Shown: positions 8,894 through 18,845, numbered from the stretch's first letter. The stretch: DNA of 64,000 nt from UBA6168 sp041163745 (GCA_041163745.1 JBEAQU010000104.1:1-64000), one strand, 5' to 3'. A program made the numbers and translations. The notes: generated by a model not told the origin, from the sequence alone.

Positions 8894-9913
8894 ATGGATT
8901 GCTTCAAAAGATTCGAACAACTCCATATTCTGGTGGTGGGAGACCTGATGCTGGATGCCTACACCCATGGCGCTGTGAACCGGATATCCCCGGAGGCGCC
9001 GGTTCCGGTCGTGGATTTCCTGCGGGAGGAAATCCGTCCCGGCGGGGCGGCAAACGTCGCCATCAATATCCTGGCAATGGGCGCCACCTGCACTTTGTGC
9101 GGGATAACCGGAACGGACACCGCAGCGAAAACATTCCTTGACTGCCTCGCGGCTGCCGGATTGTCGGATCGAGGCATCCTCACCAGCCCGCGGCGGATGA
9201 CGACGGTCAAGACCAGGATAATAGCCGGGCACCAACAGCTGCTGCGGCTGGACAAGGAACGGAAGGAAGCCTTGTCTGCGTCTGAAAACGAAAGCTTGTT
9301 GGAACGGATCCGACAGATCATGTCCGACAGGAGACCCGATGCCATCATCCTGCAGGACTACGACAAGGGCTTGTTCTCCGCGCCTTCCATACAAGGCATC
9401 CTTGCCATTGCATCGGGATGGTCCGTTCCGGTCACCGTCGATCCTAAATACGACCATTTCTGGCAGTTTCAGGGAAGCACCCTGTTCAAACCCAACCTGA
9501 AGGAAGTCTCGGACGCTCTCCGCAGGAAAATATCTGCGGACGATCCCGCCGGTCTTCAATCCGCTGCGGACAAATTGCACAAGAAACTCGGACACCAGTA
9601 CACACTCATCACCTTGGCGGAGAAAGGATTGTTCCTGGCGGACCACCGAGCGGAGGCAATTGAATCCGGCAATTTGTTCCCAACCCGGAAAAGGGCGGTA
9701 AGAGACGTTTGCGGAGCCGGAGACACTGTCATCAGTGTGGCCACCCTCGCCCTTGCAGCAGGTCTTCCCCTATCTGAAATAGCCCGACTCGCCAACCTGT
9801 CAGGCGGACAGGTCGTCGAGCATATCGGCGCTGTCCCCGTGAACAAAACCGTGCTGGCACAGGAATATTACCAAGAAATAAGCATGGCCTCAGCCGAAAA
9901 CAACCTTTGCTGA
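8894..9913 (+). CDS. rfaE1: D-glycero-beta-D-manno-heptose-7-phosphate kinase-like PfkB kinase
   Basis: 339 residues of the PfkB/ribokinase family. N-terminal LVVGDLMLDAY and RISPEAPVPV, then GGAANVAINILAMGA, are hallmarks of the heptose-phosphate kinase half of HldE/RfaE. The C-terminal GAGDTV holds the catalytic Asp and anion hole. It phosphorylates heptose-7-phosphate at C1 on the route to ADP-heptose for lipopolysaccharide. The adenylyltransferase half found in the fused enzyme is absent, as usual in Bacteroidota, where a separate rfaE2 gene supplies it; that gene is not in the window. Other PfkB substrates cannot be excluded. Confidence 0.85.
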   Translation: MDCFKRFEQLHILVVGDLMLDAYTHGAVNRISPEAPVPVVDFLREEIRPGGAANVAINILAMGATCTLCGITGTDTAAKTFLDCLAAAGLSDRGILTSPRRMTTVKTRIIAGHQQLLRLDKERKEALSASENESLLERIRQIMSDRRPDAIILQDYDKGLFSAPSIQGILAIASGWSVPVTVDPKYDHFWQFQGSTLFKPNLKEVSDALRRKISADDPAGLQSAADKLHKKLGHQYTLITLAEKGLFLADHRAEAIESGNLFPTRKRAVRDVCGAGDTVISVATLALAAGLPLSEIARLANLSGGQVVEHIGAVPVNKTVLAQEYYQEISMASAENNLC

Positions 9914-9990
9914 GTCAAAAGGAATGCCGTGCCCATAAGGCTGACAGGCCGACGGAATCGTCGTTCACCCACCCGCGGAAAGGATGCTGC

Positions 9991-11343
9991 TCAGCGGCGG
10001 CGCAGCCCTGGTCTCATGCCCTTCGCCGGTCCCACCACCTGGTTCATACCTGGCATCTTGGTCAGTTTGAACATCATCTTGCGCATCTCGTCAAACTGTT
10101 TAAGGAAGGTATTAACCTGGTTCATGTCCTGGCCACATCCGAGGGCGATACGCTTCTTACGGGAAAGATTCAACAACTCCGGATTGGCACGCTCGGCCGG
10201 GGTCATGGAAAGAATGATGGCCTCCACTTTGTCAATTGCCCGTTCGTCGAGTTCCTCTCCTTTGATGGCCTTCGACATGCCCGGTATCATCGACACGATG
10301 GACTTCAGGTCACCCATCCTGCGAATCTGTCGGATTTGCGCTTGGAAATCGTTGAAATCAAACTTGTTGCGCTTGATTTTTTTCTCCAGCCGCTTGGCTT
10401 CCTCCTCATCGAACTGTTCCTGGGCCTTCTCCACCAGCGATACGATGTCGCCCATACCCAGTATGCGCTGGGCCATCCGTTCCGGATAGAAGACGTCCAG
10501 CGTGTCCATCTTTTCGCCCATACTGACGAACTTGATGGGCTTGCCAACGGTGAACTTGATGGACAAGGCCGCTCCACCCCTTGTATCACCGTCCAGCTTG
10601 GTCAGCACCACCCCGTCGAAATTCAAGCGGTCGTGGAACACCTTCGCTGTATTGACGGCATCCTGACCCGTCATGGAATCCACAACGAACAAGGTCTCCT
10701 GCGGCTGGACCGCCTCCTTTACCCGGGTTATTTCGTCCATCATCTCCTCATCCACGGCCAGGCGACCAGCCGTGTCTATGATGACCACGTCGAAACCGTG
10801 GCTCTTGGCAAAGGAAATAGCCTTTAGAGAAATATCCACCGGGTTCTTGTTCTCCGGTTCCTTGAAAACCGGCACACCGATCTGTTCACCCAACACGGTC
10901 AGCTGGTCGATGGCAGCCGGCCGGTACACGTCACAGGCTACCAACAATGGCATTTTGGTCCGCTTTTCCTTCAGATGATGGGCCAACTTTCCGGAAAAGG
11001 TGGTCTTTCCGGAACCTTGCAATCCAGAAATCAGCACGACCGCAGGACTTCCCTTGAGATTGATGCCGGCGGACTGCCCACCCATCAGACTGGTCAGCTC
11101 GTCCTGCACGATCTTGACCATCAGCTGACCGGGACGGACGGATTTGAGCACGTTCTCCGTACCGAGGGCTTTCGTCTTTATATTGTCCGTGAATTGCTTG
11201 GCAATCGTGTAATTCACGTCCGCATCCACCAAGGCCCGCCGAATCTGTTTGATGGACTCCGCCACATTCAGCTCCGTCAGTTTCCGGTCACCTGAGATGG
11301 ACTTGAATGCCAATTCCAACTTATCCGATAATGAATCAAACAT
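9991..11343 (-). CDS. ffh: Signal recognition particle protein Ffh (SRP54)
   Basis: 450 residues with the N domain, GTPase domain and methionine-rich M domain in normal order. The P loop GLQGSGKTT lies near residue 105, DTAGR near 190 and TKLDGD near 247. The C-terminal M domain contains MGDLKSIVSMIPGM and GCGQDMNQVNTFLKQFDEM. It binds 4.5S RNA and signal sequences, delivering ribosomes to FtsY and the translocon. No 4.5S RNA gene is recognised nearby. It is divergent from leuS; the 276-base gap between the start codons must hold both promoters. Confidence 0.97.
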   Translation of the reverse strand: MFDSLSDKLELAFKSISGDRKLTELNVAESIKQIRRALVDADVNYTIAKQFTDNIKTKALGTENVLKSVRPGQLMVKIVQDELTSLMGGQSAGINLKGSPAVVLISGLQGSGKTTFSGKLAHHLKEKRTKMPLLVACDVYRPAAIDQLTVLGEQIGVPVFKEPENKNPVDISLKAISFAKSHGFDVVIIDTAGRLAVDEEMMDEITRVKEAVQPQETLFVVDSMTGQDAVNTAKVFHDRLNFDGVVLTKLDGDTRGGAALSIKFTVGKPIKFVSMGEKMDTLDVFYPERMAQRILGMGDIVSLVEKAQEQFDEEEAKRLEKKIKRNKFDFNDFQAQIRQIRRMGDLKSIVSMIPGMSKAIKGEELDERAIDKVEAIILSMTPAERANPELLNLSRKKRIALGCGQDMNQVNTFLKQFDEMRKMMFKLTKMPGMNQVVGPAKGMRPGLRRR

Positions 11344-11380
11344 TTTTTCCCGTTTTTTTTTCTTCCGCTCTTTCTGCCTT

Positions 11381-11388
11381 TAATTTTG
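11381..11388 (+). promoter_or_regulatory. Putative -7 promoter box upstream of leuS
   Basis: TAATTTTG matches the Bacteroidota TAnnTTTG element. A start just downstream would give leuS a leader of about 225 bases that contains both hairpins listed below. No TTG element is seen at the right distance. Confidence 0.4.
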
Positions 11389-11401
11389 CGCCTTCCGGTA
11401 G

Positions 11402-11420
11402 GCTGCCTGATTCAGGCAGC
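11402..11420 (+). repeat. Perfect 8-bp hairpin in the leuS leader
   Basis: Arms GCTGCCTG and CAGGCAGC flank a three-base loop (ATT). It lies just downstream of the putative promoter box and is not followed by a T run, so it is not a simple intrinsic terminator. Confidence 0.6.
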
Positions 11421-11567
11421 AAGCAAGGCCCTGACCGGAACGACGGCAAAGATAATCAAACAACTCCAATACCGGCCGGCCTTTTCCTCTGGTCTACCGC
11501 TGCCGGCCTGTTCGGAGCAGCCCGGCACGAAACACGCCGCGAGTGCATCCGTTCGAAGGACGCCGGC

Positions 11568-11595
11568 TCGTTTGCCGCCTGTATCCGGCAAACGA
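11568..11595 (+). repeat. Perfect 10-bp hairpin just upstream of leuS
   Basis: Arms TCGTTTGCCG and CGGCAAACGA flank an eight-base loop and end 24 bases before the leuS ATG. No T run follows. Position and perfection suggest a structured leader affecting leuS expression; this is inference. Confidence 0.6.
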
Positions 11596-11619
11596 AACGT
11601 CATCACAACAAACAAGGTC

Positions 11620-14487
11620 ATGGAATACAATCCTAGAGCAATCGAAGTCAAATGGCGCACCTGGTGGAACGACCAAGCGGTCTATCGGGTGACGAACGGC
11701 GGTTCCCGTCCCAAATTCTACGTACTGGACATGTTTCCTTACCCCTCCGGATCGGGCCTTCATGTCGGACACCCGCTCGGATATATCGCATCCGATATCT
11801 TCGCCCGCTTCAAACGGATGGAAGGCTTCAATGTGCTGCACCCCATGGGATACGATGCCTTTGGTCTCCCGGCGGAACAATATGCCATCCAAACGGGTAT
11901 CCACCCCGCCGTATCCACCGCCCATAACATCGAACGCTACCGTGCGCAACTCGACAATCTCGGCTTCAGCTACGATTGGGACAGGGAGGTACGGACTTGC
12001 GAACCAAGCTATTACCGATGGACCCAGTGGATATTCCTCCGACTCTTCGACCACTATTACGACCGGTCTGCCGACACCGCCCGTCCGGTATCCGAACTGG
12101 CGGCGCACCTGGAGCGGTTCGGTACCGACGGCCTGCAGGCATCCTGCAGCGAAACCCTTTCCCTTTCCGCCGATGCCTGGCAGGCCCTTTCCAGCCGGGA
12201 AAAGGACGAGGTGCTGATGAACTACCGCCTGGCTTACCGCAAAAGCACCTTCGTCTGGTGGTGTGAGGAACTGGGTACCGTCCTCGCCAACGACGAGGTC
12301 AAGGACGGCCTGAGCGAAAGAGGCGGCTTCCCCGTGGAACGCAAACCCATGCTGCAATGGTCGCTACGCATCACCGCCTATGCGGAAAGATTGCTTCGGG
12401 ATCTCGAACAGGTCGATTTCAGCGACGCCATGAAAAAAACACAGGCCAACTGGATCGGAAAATCCGTGGGCGCCCAGCTGTTCTTTCCTCTCGAAGGACA
12501 TGATTACTCCCTAGAGATCTTCACAACCCGACCGGACACCATCTTCGGCGCGACCTTCATGGTCCTTGCTCCGGAACACGACCTTGTTCCGCTCATCACC
12601 ACCCCGGATCAACGGGAAGCGGTCGGCCAGTATCTACGGTATGTGAAATCCCGGAGCGAACGCGACCGTATGTCAGAGACCAAAGAGGTTTCGGGGGCCT
12701 TCACAGGGTGCTACGCACTCAATCCTTTCAATCAGGAACGCATACCGGTCTGGATTGCAGAATACGTACTCAAGGATTATGGTACCGGTGCCATCATGGC
12801 GGTGCCCGCCGATGACGAACGGGACCTGCGCTTCGCTCGCCATTTCAGCCTCCCGGTCGTTCAGATAATCGACAAAAGCGGTCATCCAGGCGCCACCATC
12901 GAGGACAAGGTCGGCACCATGATCGGATCGGACTTCCTTGACGGGATGGAAGTGCCGGATGCAATCGAAGCAGTCATCCGGGCCGTCGAACAAAAAGGAA
13001 TCGGCAGCAGGAAGGTTAACTACAAACTACGCGACGCCATCTACAGCCGACAACGGTACTGGGGAGAGCCTTTCCCCATCTTGTACGACCAGGACGGCGT
13101 GGCCCATCCCCTCCCGGACGAGGAACTGCCATTGGAATTGCCGGAGCTGGATGACTTCAAACCCGCCGCCGGTGCGAAATCACCCCTGGCAAGGGCTACG
13201 GAATGGGTCGAACTTCCCGACGGATACCGCCGCGAAACTGACACCATGCCCGGATTCGCGGGCTCTTCCTGGTATTTTCTCCGCTACATGGATGCGCACA
13301 ACGACCAGGCACTCGCTGGACAAGAGGCGCTGACCTACTGGCGTGACGTCGACCTGTACGTTGGCGGTACGGAGCATGCGGTCGGCCATCTCATGTACAG
13401 CCGGTTCTGGCACAAATTCCTGTACGACATCGGTGTCGTCCCCACCGTCGAACCATATCGGAAACTCATCAACCAGGGAATGATACAAGGTGTCATCGAA
13501 TCGCTCTACCTACGAAAGGAGAAAGCGGCCGGCAAGACCCGGTTCCTCTGCGCCAACATAGCCAAAGGAATGCCGGAAAGCGATTTCATCCGGATTCCCG
13601 TCCTCATCGATTATGTCGTCAACTACGGCAGCCCGGATTCCCACCTGGATGCCGAAGCGATCCTGCAGTTTGTCACCTGGCGCCCGGATTATGCAGACGC
13701 CGAATTCGAGGACGCCCAGGGTAGGGTATGGTCGCCGACCATGCCGGAGACCGACAGACCGGAGGACTTCCGACTTGTCACCCACACGGAAGTCGGCAAG
13801 ATGTCCAAGAGCAAGTTCAACGTTATCAACCCGGATGACGTTGTGGAAAGGTACGGAGCGGATTGTTTCCGCATGTACGAAATGTTCCTGGGCCCCATCG
13901 AACAGGCCAAACCATGGGATACGAAAGGCATCGACGGCGTTTCCAAATTCCTGCGGAAATTCTGGAACCTCTTTTTCGATGAAAACGGCCGGTTCCTGGT
14001 CAATGAGCTGGAGCCGGACAAGGAGGAATGGCGGATACTCCATACGGCCATCCGCAAAGTCCGGGAGGATATCGAACGGTTCTCCTTCAATACCTGTGTC
14101 TCCGCTTTCATGATCGCCGTCAACGAGCTGCGCAGCAGGAATTGTTCCAAACGGGCCATTCTGGATCCCCTGACGCGGCTTTGCGCCCCCTTCGCCCCGC
14201 ACCTGGCGGAGGAACTTTGGCACCAGCTCGGCCATACGGATTCCGTATGTCTCGCCGAATACCCGGTGCACGAGGCAGCGTATCTCGTCCAGGACACGAT
14301 TCCTTACCCGGTCAGCATCAACGGCAAGAAACGGGACCTGGTCGAGTTGCCCGCCGGTCTTCCGAAGGAACAATTGGAAAAAATCGCCCTGGAACTGGAT
14401 TCCATCCAGAAATGGATACAGGGAAAACAAATCCTGAAGGTCGTCGTCGTTCCCGATCGTCTCGTCAACATCGTGGTGAAGGATTGA
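11620..14487 (+). CDS. leuS: Leucyl-tRNA synthetase
   Basis: 955 residues from the ATG at 11620. The frame is open 78 codons further upstream, but MEYNPRAIEVKWRTWW is the normal N-terminus and the upstream stretch is low-complexity leader. The class I HIGH motif appears as HVGH in GSGLHVGHPLGY, the KMSKS motif is exact (GKMSKSKFN), and the large CP1 editing domain lies between. It charges tRNA-Leu with leucine and edits mischarged products. Length matches Bacteroidota LeuRS. The following secreted-protease gene starts 72 bases later on the same strand. Confidence 0.97.
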   Translation: MEYNPRAIEVKWRTWWNDQAVYRVTNGGSRPKFYVLDMFPYPSGSGLHVGHPLGYIASDIFARFKRMEGFNVLHPMGYDAFGLPAEQYAIQTGIHPAVSTAHNIERYRAQLDNLGFSYDWDREVRTCEPSYYRWTQWIFLRLFDHYYDRSADTARPVSELAAHLERFGTDGLQASCSETLSLSADAWQALSSREKDEVLMNYRLAYRKSTFVWWCEELGTVLANDEVKDGLSERGGFPVERKPMLQWSLRITAYAERLLRDLEQVDFSDAMKKTQANWIGKSVGAQLFFPLEGHDYSLEIFTTRPDTIFGATFMVLAPEHDLVPLITTPDQREAVGQYLRYVKSRSERDRMSETKEVSGAFTGCYALNPFNQERIPVWIAEYVLKDYGTGAIMAVPADDERDLRFARHFSLPVVQIIDKSGHPGATIEDKVGTMIGSDFLDGMEVPDAIEAVIRAVEQKGIGSRKVNYKLRDAIYSRQRYWGEPFPILYDQDGVAHPLPDEELPLELPELDDFKPAAGAKSPLARATEWVELPDGYRRETDTMPGFAGSSWYFLRYMDAHNDQALAGQEALTYWRDVDLYVGGTEHAVGHLMYSRFWHKFLYDIGVVPTVEPYRKLINQGMIQGVIESLYLRKEKAAGKTRFLCANIAKGMPESDFIRIPVLIDYVVNYGSPDSHLDAEAILQFVTWRPDYADAEFEDAQGRVWSPTMPETDRPEDFRLVTHTEVGKMSKSKFNVINPDDVVERYGADCFRMYEMFLGPIEQAKPWDTKGIDGVSKFLRKFWNLFFDENGRFLVNELEPDKEEWRILHTAIRKVREDIERFSFNTCVSAFMIAVNELRSRNCSKRAILDPLTRLCAPFAPHLAEELWHQLGHTDSVCLAEYPVHEAAYLVQDTIPYPVSINGKKRDLVELPAGLPKEQLEKIALELDSIQKWIQGKQILKVVVVPDRLVNIVVKD

Positions 14488-14559
14488 ATGCTCTTGGTTC
14501 TTTCGCATCCCTGCACGGGAATGGCGGAACGCAACCATAAAAGTCCAAAATCTTCGGAT

Positions 14560-16053
14560 ATGAAAATCACATTGGTTCCAGCATTTGTCTCGCTTCTGTC
14601 TCTGGCCATGCCTGCCGCCGCACAGCAACCGACCGGTTCCCTGTCTCCCTGCGGCAACGGCGGGGGCAAGGTGGCTTGGCTGAAGCAATACCAGTCCGAA
14701 ACCGCTGCCTTCCCCCGGACGGAAGACACCCTGTCCGTACCGGTCACCGTACATGTGGTGGGCACCAACGACGGTACAGGATTCTTCAGCGAAGTCGGTG
14801 TGTTCGAAGCGTTCTGCACCCTCAACCAGGATTTCGAACCTGCCGGTATCCGCTTCTTCATAGAAGGGGACATCCAATATCACACAAATTCGATTTGGTA
14901 CGACCACACTTTCCCGCAAGGAGCTGCCATGATGGCTCAGCAAAATGTACCCAACACGATCAATTGCTACATTGTCGACAGCCCAGCAGGCAACTGTGGC
15001 TACAGCAATTACAGCCTGGGCATCGCCCTGGCGAAGAGCTGCATCAGCCCGAACGACCATACTTGGGCCCACGAGGTGGGCCATTACCTTTCCCTGCCTC
15101 ATCCTTTTTCCGGTTGGGAAGGGTATGATCACGATTATTCCCAACCGGCTCCGGCTTTCGTCAACGGGGAGCCTGTGGAGAAGGTCGACGGCTCGAATTG
15201 CCATTTCGCGGCGGACGGATTCTGTGACACCCCTCCCGATTATCTGAACTATCGCTGGCCCTGCAACGGTCAATCCCAAAGCAATACCACCCAATACGAC
15301 CCGGACGAAGCGGCCTTCCAATCAGATGGCACATTGTTCATGTCATATGCCCTGGACCAATGTGCCAACAGGTTTTCGGCGGAACAAATTGAAGCCATGC
15401 GGGCCAATCTGTTGACAGACAGAAGCAATCTCCTGTACAATACTTCAGCACTCCCGCCCCCCGTAGCCGCGGACATCGCCGTTCTTACCCCGCTTCCCGG
15501 TGACACCATCCCCACTTTTTTGGATGTTCCTTTCGCCTGGGAACCGCTGCCTTGGGCGGAAGGATATTATTTGGAAATCACTGTCCTGAGCAATTTCCAG
15601 GCTGTCCTTCACCGGTTCGCAACCCAGGGTGCGACCACCTACACTGTTGAGAACCTGCTCAAGAAAAACAAGACCTATTATTGGAGAGTCCGACCGTTCA
15701 ACCGCTGGCATACCTGCAAATCATATTCCCCGGTCTTTTCTTTCCAGACCGGTGATGTGGAGACGGTCAACACAACCACGACTGTACAGCATCTGCCGCA
15801 ATTGAACATACTCCGAAATCCGATTCCGCATGGCAGCCCGGAAGCGCTGTTCACAGTTTCCGCCCCCTTGCCGAATCCGCTGTCCGTCGCTCTTGTAGCA
15901 CCGACGGGCGGCATCCTGCGGAAACAGTCTCTTCCCGCTGTTCCGGCCGACGGAATTGTCCGGCTGGCGGTGGACAACCTGCCGCCGGGCTTGTATTTCA
16001 TCCTCGTGGAAACCGCTGCCCAGGTCCTGTCCGGGAAACTGATGATTCGTTGA
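14560..16053 (+). CDS. Secreted M43 (cytophagalysin/pappalysin-like) zinc metalloprotease with T9SS C-terminal domain
   Basis: 497 residues from the ATG at 14560, which opens on a signal peptide ending AAAQQ. The metzincin zinc motif HEVGHYLSLPH (His171, His175, His181) is intact. A Cys-rich region and a met-turn candidate (LFMSYALDQC) follow. Residues about 325-405 look like a fibronectin-type III domain (WRVRPFN), and the last 80 resemble a T9SS sorting domain (ILRNPIP...LPPGLYFILVE). Exported to the surface or medium; substrate unknown. It follows leuS on the same strand, but the functions are unrelated. Confidence 0.9.
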   Translation: MKITLVPAFVSLLSLAMPAAAQQPTGSLSPCGNGGGKVAWLKQYQSETAAFPRTEDTLSVPVTVHVVGTNDGTGFFSEVGVFEAFCTLNQDFEPAGIRFFIEGDIQYHTNSIWYDHTFPQGAAMMAQQNVPNTINCYIVDSPAGNCGYSNYSLGIALAKSCISPNDHTWAHEVGHYLSLPHPFSGWEGYDHDYSQPAPAFVNGEPVEKVDGSNCHFAADGFCDTPPDYLNYRWPCNGQSQSNTTQYDPDEAAFQSDGTLFMSYALDQCANRFSAEQIEAMRANLLTDRSNLLYNTSALPPPVAADIAVLTPLPGDTIPTFLDVPFAWEPLPWAEGYYLEITVLSNFQAVLHRFATQGATTYTVENLLKKNKTYYWRVRPFNRWHTCKSYSPVFSFQTGDVETVNTTTTVQHLPQLNILRNPIPHGSPEALFTVSAPLPNPLSVALVAPTGGILRKQSLPAVPADGIVRLAVDNLPPGLYFILVETAAQVLSGKLMIR

Positions 16054-16058
16054 CCTGT

Positions 16059-16076
16059 ATCGGAGTTGGCTCCGAT
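16059..16076. terminator. Short perfect hairpin between convergent genes
   Basis: Arms ATCGGAG and CTCCGAT flank TTGG, five bases after the protease stop codon and seven before the end of the convergent exonuclease gene. The T run is poor, so a bidirectional terminator is only likely. Confidence 0.4.
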
Positions 16077-16083
16077 TCCTCTA

Positions 16084-17478
16084 TCACAACGGAAGGATGC
16101 GACATGGCGTCCCTGCGTCCATGAACCGCCGGATGATACGCCTGACCTCCGGATTGTCCTCGTACGGCCGAACCGCAGCCTGCAAGGTGTGCAGATTGTT
16201 TCCGACCAGATCCTCCTCGGCATAACCGAACCCACGGTAGGTTCCGTCCCTTACCAAGACCACCAACATCTCTCCCGCTGTGCGGCCACGGTCCAACAGC
16301 AGGAAATCAGGCTGCGGGAAACGTCCGTCCATAGACTCCACCACCTCCTGCGCCCGATTGTTGTATGCTTCGGGAGACTCCGCTCCGACACAAGCTCCTA
16401 GACACTGCCGGAGCCCATACCCGAAACAAGCCCCCGCGCGTTCCTCCAGGTGACACAGCCTGGCACAGAGCTGATGCTGTTCCAGCAGGTGACGCAACCA
16501 GCCTTGTGCCTGCGACAACTTGGCGAATCGGTTCAGCAATTGACCGGCCGGCGTAAGTTTGCCGGCATCCTTCCCGATGTGCATCCGGATGTATCCCGCC
16601 GTATCGGTGTAGGTCGTCACCTGAAAAGGAAACTGACGCGCTTTCTGGGCCGCGTTCACCGCCGGACGGAGGCGTTTGATTTCATGGGATTCCAGCAGGA
16701 GGGCTGCCAACTCACTACCGGTCAGCTCCCAGGTGATGTCAGCCACGGTCTGCTGCAAACGGGCCGCCTTGGTGGTCTTGTCGCTGAAATGGGAGGCTAC
16801 CCGCTTCTGGATATTGATGCTCTTGCCCACATAAATGACATCTCCCTTTTCATCGTGGAAGTAGTAAACGCCACATGTCTCCGGCAGTTGATGCAAGCCC
16901 GCCATGGTCAGGCATTTGGGCAACATGGACTCTTTGATGCCGAGGTTGACGAGCGTTTCGGTCTCCTGGCTTCCGCGTTCCTCCGAAAGCATCCGGTGAA
17001 AGAGGTCCGTCGTCGCTTGTGCGTCTCCCATAGCCCGGTGACGTGCGCCAGCGTCCAGTCCCATGTGTTGTATGAGGTTGCCCAGGCTGTAGGAGGAATA
17101 TCCCGGAAAAACCTTGCGTGCCAACCGGACGGTGCAAAGCTGCCTGCGAAGGTACGTGTAACCCAACCGTCGGAATTCTTCCTGTAGGAAGCCGTAATCG
17201 AAACGAACGTTATGCGCAACAAAAACCGCCCCTTCGGTCATTTCCACCACCTTCCGGGCAATCTCGAAAAACTTCGGCGCATCAGCCACCATCGCATTGG
17301 TGATTCCGGTGAGTTCTGTGATTCCGGCTGGAATGGACGTCTCCGGATTTACCAGGGATTCGTAACGGTCCAGGACCAGCCGGCCGTCGGAGATTATTAT
17401 GGCAATTTCCGTAATTTTATCCCGGGAGGCTCTTCCTCCGGTCGTCTCTATGTCCACGATGGCATATTTCCTACTCAT
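16084..17478 (-). CDS. DnaQ-type 3'-5' exonuclease fused to a GIY-YIG (UvrC/Cho-like) nuclease
   Basis: 464 residues with two nuclease domains. Residues 4-165 form a DEDDh exonuclease like the epsilon subunit of DNA polymerase III: DIETTG (Asp9, Glu11), Asp94 in HNVRFDYGFL, and His147/Asp152 in RHRAMGDAQ. Residues about 200-280 form a GIY-YIG domain with GVYYF and YVGKS. A UvrC-like Cys-containing stretch follows (ACFGYGLRQCLGAC), then a C-terminal domain of unknown function. Such fusions are common in Bacteroidota and thought to act in DNA repair, but no UvrABC gene is adjacent. All key residues of both domains appear present. Confidence 0.9.
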   Translation of the reverse strand: MSRKYAIVDIETTGGRASRDKITEIAIIISDGRLVLDRYESLVNPETSIPAGITELTGITNAMVADAPKFFEIARKVVEMTEGAVFVAHNVRFDYGFLQEEFRRLGYTYLRRQLCTVRLARKVFPGYSSYSLGNLIQHMGLDAGARHRAMGDAQATTDLFHRMLSEERGSQETETLVNLGIKESMLPKCLTMAGLHQLPETCGVYYFHDEKGDVIYVGKSINIQKRVASHFSDKTTKAARLQQTVADITWELTGSELAALLLESHEIKRLRPAVNAAQKARQFPFQVTTYTDTAGYIRMHIGKDAGKLTPAGQLLNRFAKLSQAQGWLRHLLEQHQLCARLCHLEERAGACFGYGLRQCLGACVGAESPEAYNNRAQEVVESMDGRFPQPDFLLLDRGRTAGEMLVVLVRDGTYRGFGYAEEDLVGNNLHTLQAAVRPYEDNPEVRRIIRRFMDAGTPCRILPL

Positions 17479-17533
17479 TCAGGTGCTTCTATGGGCCGGC
17501 AATCCCAAGAAAAGCCATATCAAGCAGCTAATT

Positions 17534-18808
17534 ATGACAACTGTCCACTCCGATTGCGGCAGGATTCACCGGCCGGCAAATCTAACGAATTTTCTGGTGC
17601 CGCTCCTGATTTCCCTCCAGGCGGCTTGCTCCGGCCTGACGCTGGAACCGGGTGCCCTTCATCCGGATCAGCATGCCTGTACTACGGAAATCGTGGAGCC
17701 GCAGCCAGCTGCCCATAACCTGCAGGCCCTGCTGCCCCTCCTGGATGGCAAACGGGTCGCTGCGGTCGTCAACCACACTTCCACCGTCGGAACTCGCCAC
17801 CTCGTCGACACACTGCTGGAACGAGGGGTCCGTATAAGCAGGATCTTTGCTCCGGAACATGGCTTCCGCGGAACAGCGGATGCAGGCGAACCGATCCTGG
17901 ACGCAACGGACCCCTCCTCCGCAATCCCGGTACTGTCCTTGTATGGTAGCCGGAAGAAACCCCGCCCGGAAGACTTGGCGGACATCGATATTGTTATTTT
18001 TGACATCCAGGATGTGGGGGTCAGGTTCTACACCTATCTTTCCACCCTGACATATGTGTTGGAAGCCTGCGCTGATGCCGGCATTCCTGTGCTGGTCCTG
18101 GACCGACCCAATCCGAACGGACATTATGTGGACGGCCCGGTGCTGGACACCGCTTTCGCATCCTTCGTAGGCCTTCATCCGGTCCCGGTGGTATATGGCA
18201 TGACCATCGGGGAATATGCCCGAATGGTGGTCGGTGAGCAATGGCTGCACACCGACCGCCCCTGTCTGCTGACCGTCCTGCCCTGCCTGGACTATGACCA
18301 CACGGTCCATTACGAACTGCCCATCAAACCATCTCCCAACCTGCCCAACATGCGCGCCGTCTACCTCTATCCTTCCCTTTGCTTCTTCGAAGGAACGCCC
18401 GTCAGTGTGGGTAGGGGAACGGACAGACAGTTCCAGGTGCTCGGTGCTCCCGAATGGAAGACCGGAGATTTTCGGTTCGTACCGGTCCCGACGCCGGGCG
18501 CCATGTCCCCGCCCCAACAGGGAAAGGAATGCAGGGGGTTCGACCTTTCCGACATTCCCCTGGAAACATTGCGGCAAAGCCGTGCGATTAATCTGTCCTA
18601 CCTGGTCGACGCAATTGCACAGTACCCGCATCGGTCGGACTTTTTCCTGAAAGGATTGTTTTTCGACAGGTTGGCCGGCCAGGATACCCTCCGCAGGCAG
18701 TTGACGGAAGGTCGCTCCGCAGCGGAAATCCGCAGCAGCTGGCTGCACGGGATTCGCCGCTTCAAGGATATCCGGAAAAAGTACCTGCTGTACATGGATT
18801 TCGAATAA
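17534..18808 (+). CDS. namZ: NamZ-like exo-beta-N-acetylmuramidase (DUF1343)
   Basis: About 424 residues from the ATG at 17534. The frame stays open upstream, but that part is antisense to the exonuclease gene. The N-terminus has a hydrophobic segment ending LQAACSG, a possible lipoprotein cleavage site. The core has DUF1343 features: VVNHTSTVG, FAPEHGFRG, DIVIFDIQDVGVRFYTY, VLDRPNPNG and SPNLPNMRAVYLYPSLC. Characterised members remove terminal N-acetylmuramic acid from peptidoglycan fragments for cell-wall recycling. Murein-recycling partners are not in the window. The start codon is the least certain part. Confidence 0.87.
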   Translation: MTTVHSDCGRIHRPANLTNFLVPLLISLQAACSGLTLEPGALHPDQHACTTEIVEPQPAAHNLQALLPLLDGKRVAAVVNHTSTVGTRHLVDTLLERGVRISRIFAPEHGFRGTADAGEPILDATDPSSAIPVLSLYGSRKKPRPEDLADIDIVIFDIQDVGVRFYTYLSTLTYVLEACADAGIPVLVLDRPNPNGHYVDGPVLDTAFASFVGLHPVPVVYGMTIGEYARMVVGEQWLHTDRPCLLTVLPCLDYDHTVHYELPIKPSPNLPNMRAVYLYPSLCFFEGTPVSVGRGTDRQFQVLGAPEWKTGDFRFVPVPTPGAMSPPQQGKECRGFDLSDIPLETLRQSRAINLSYLVDAIAQYPHRSDFFLKGLFFDRLAGQDTLRRQLTEGRSAAEIRSSWLHGIRRFKDIRKKYLLYMDFE

Positions 18809-18845
18809 GGACGTGCCGACTGACCTCCTCAGGCTTCACCAATTT

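Noticed and set aside
11386..11619. A 78-residue N-terminal extension of leucyl-tRNA synthetase
   Set aside because: In frame but unlike any synthetase; it spans a promoter-like box and two hairpins. The normal N-terminus begins at 11620.
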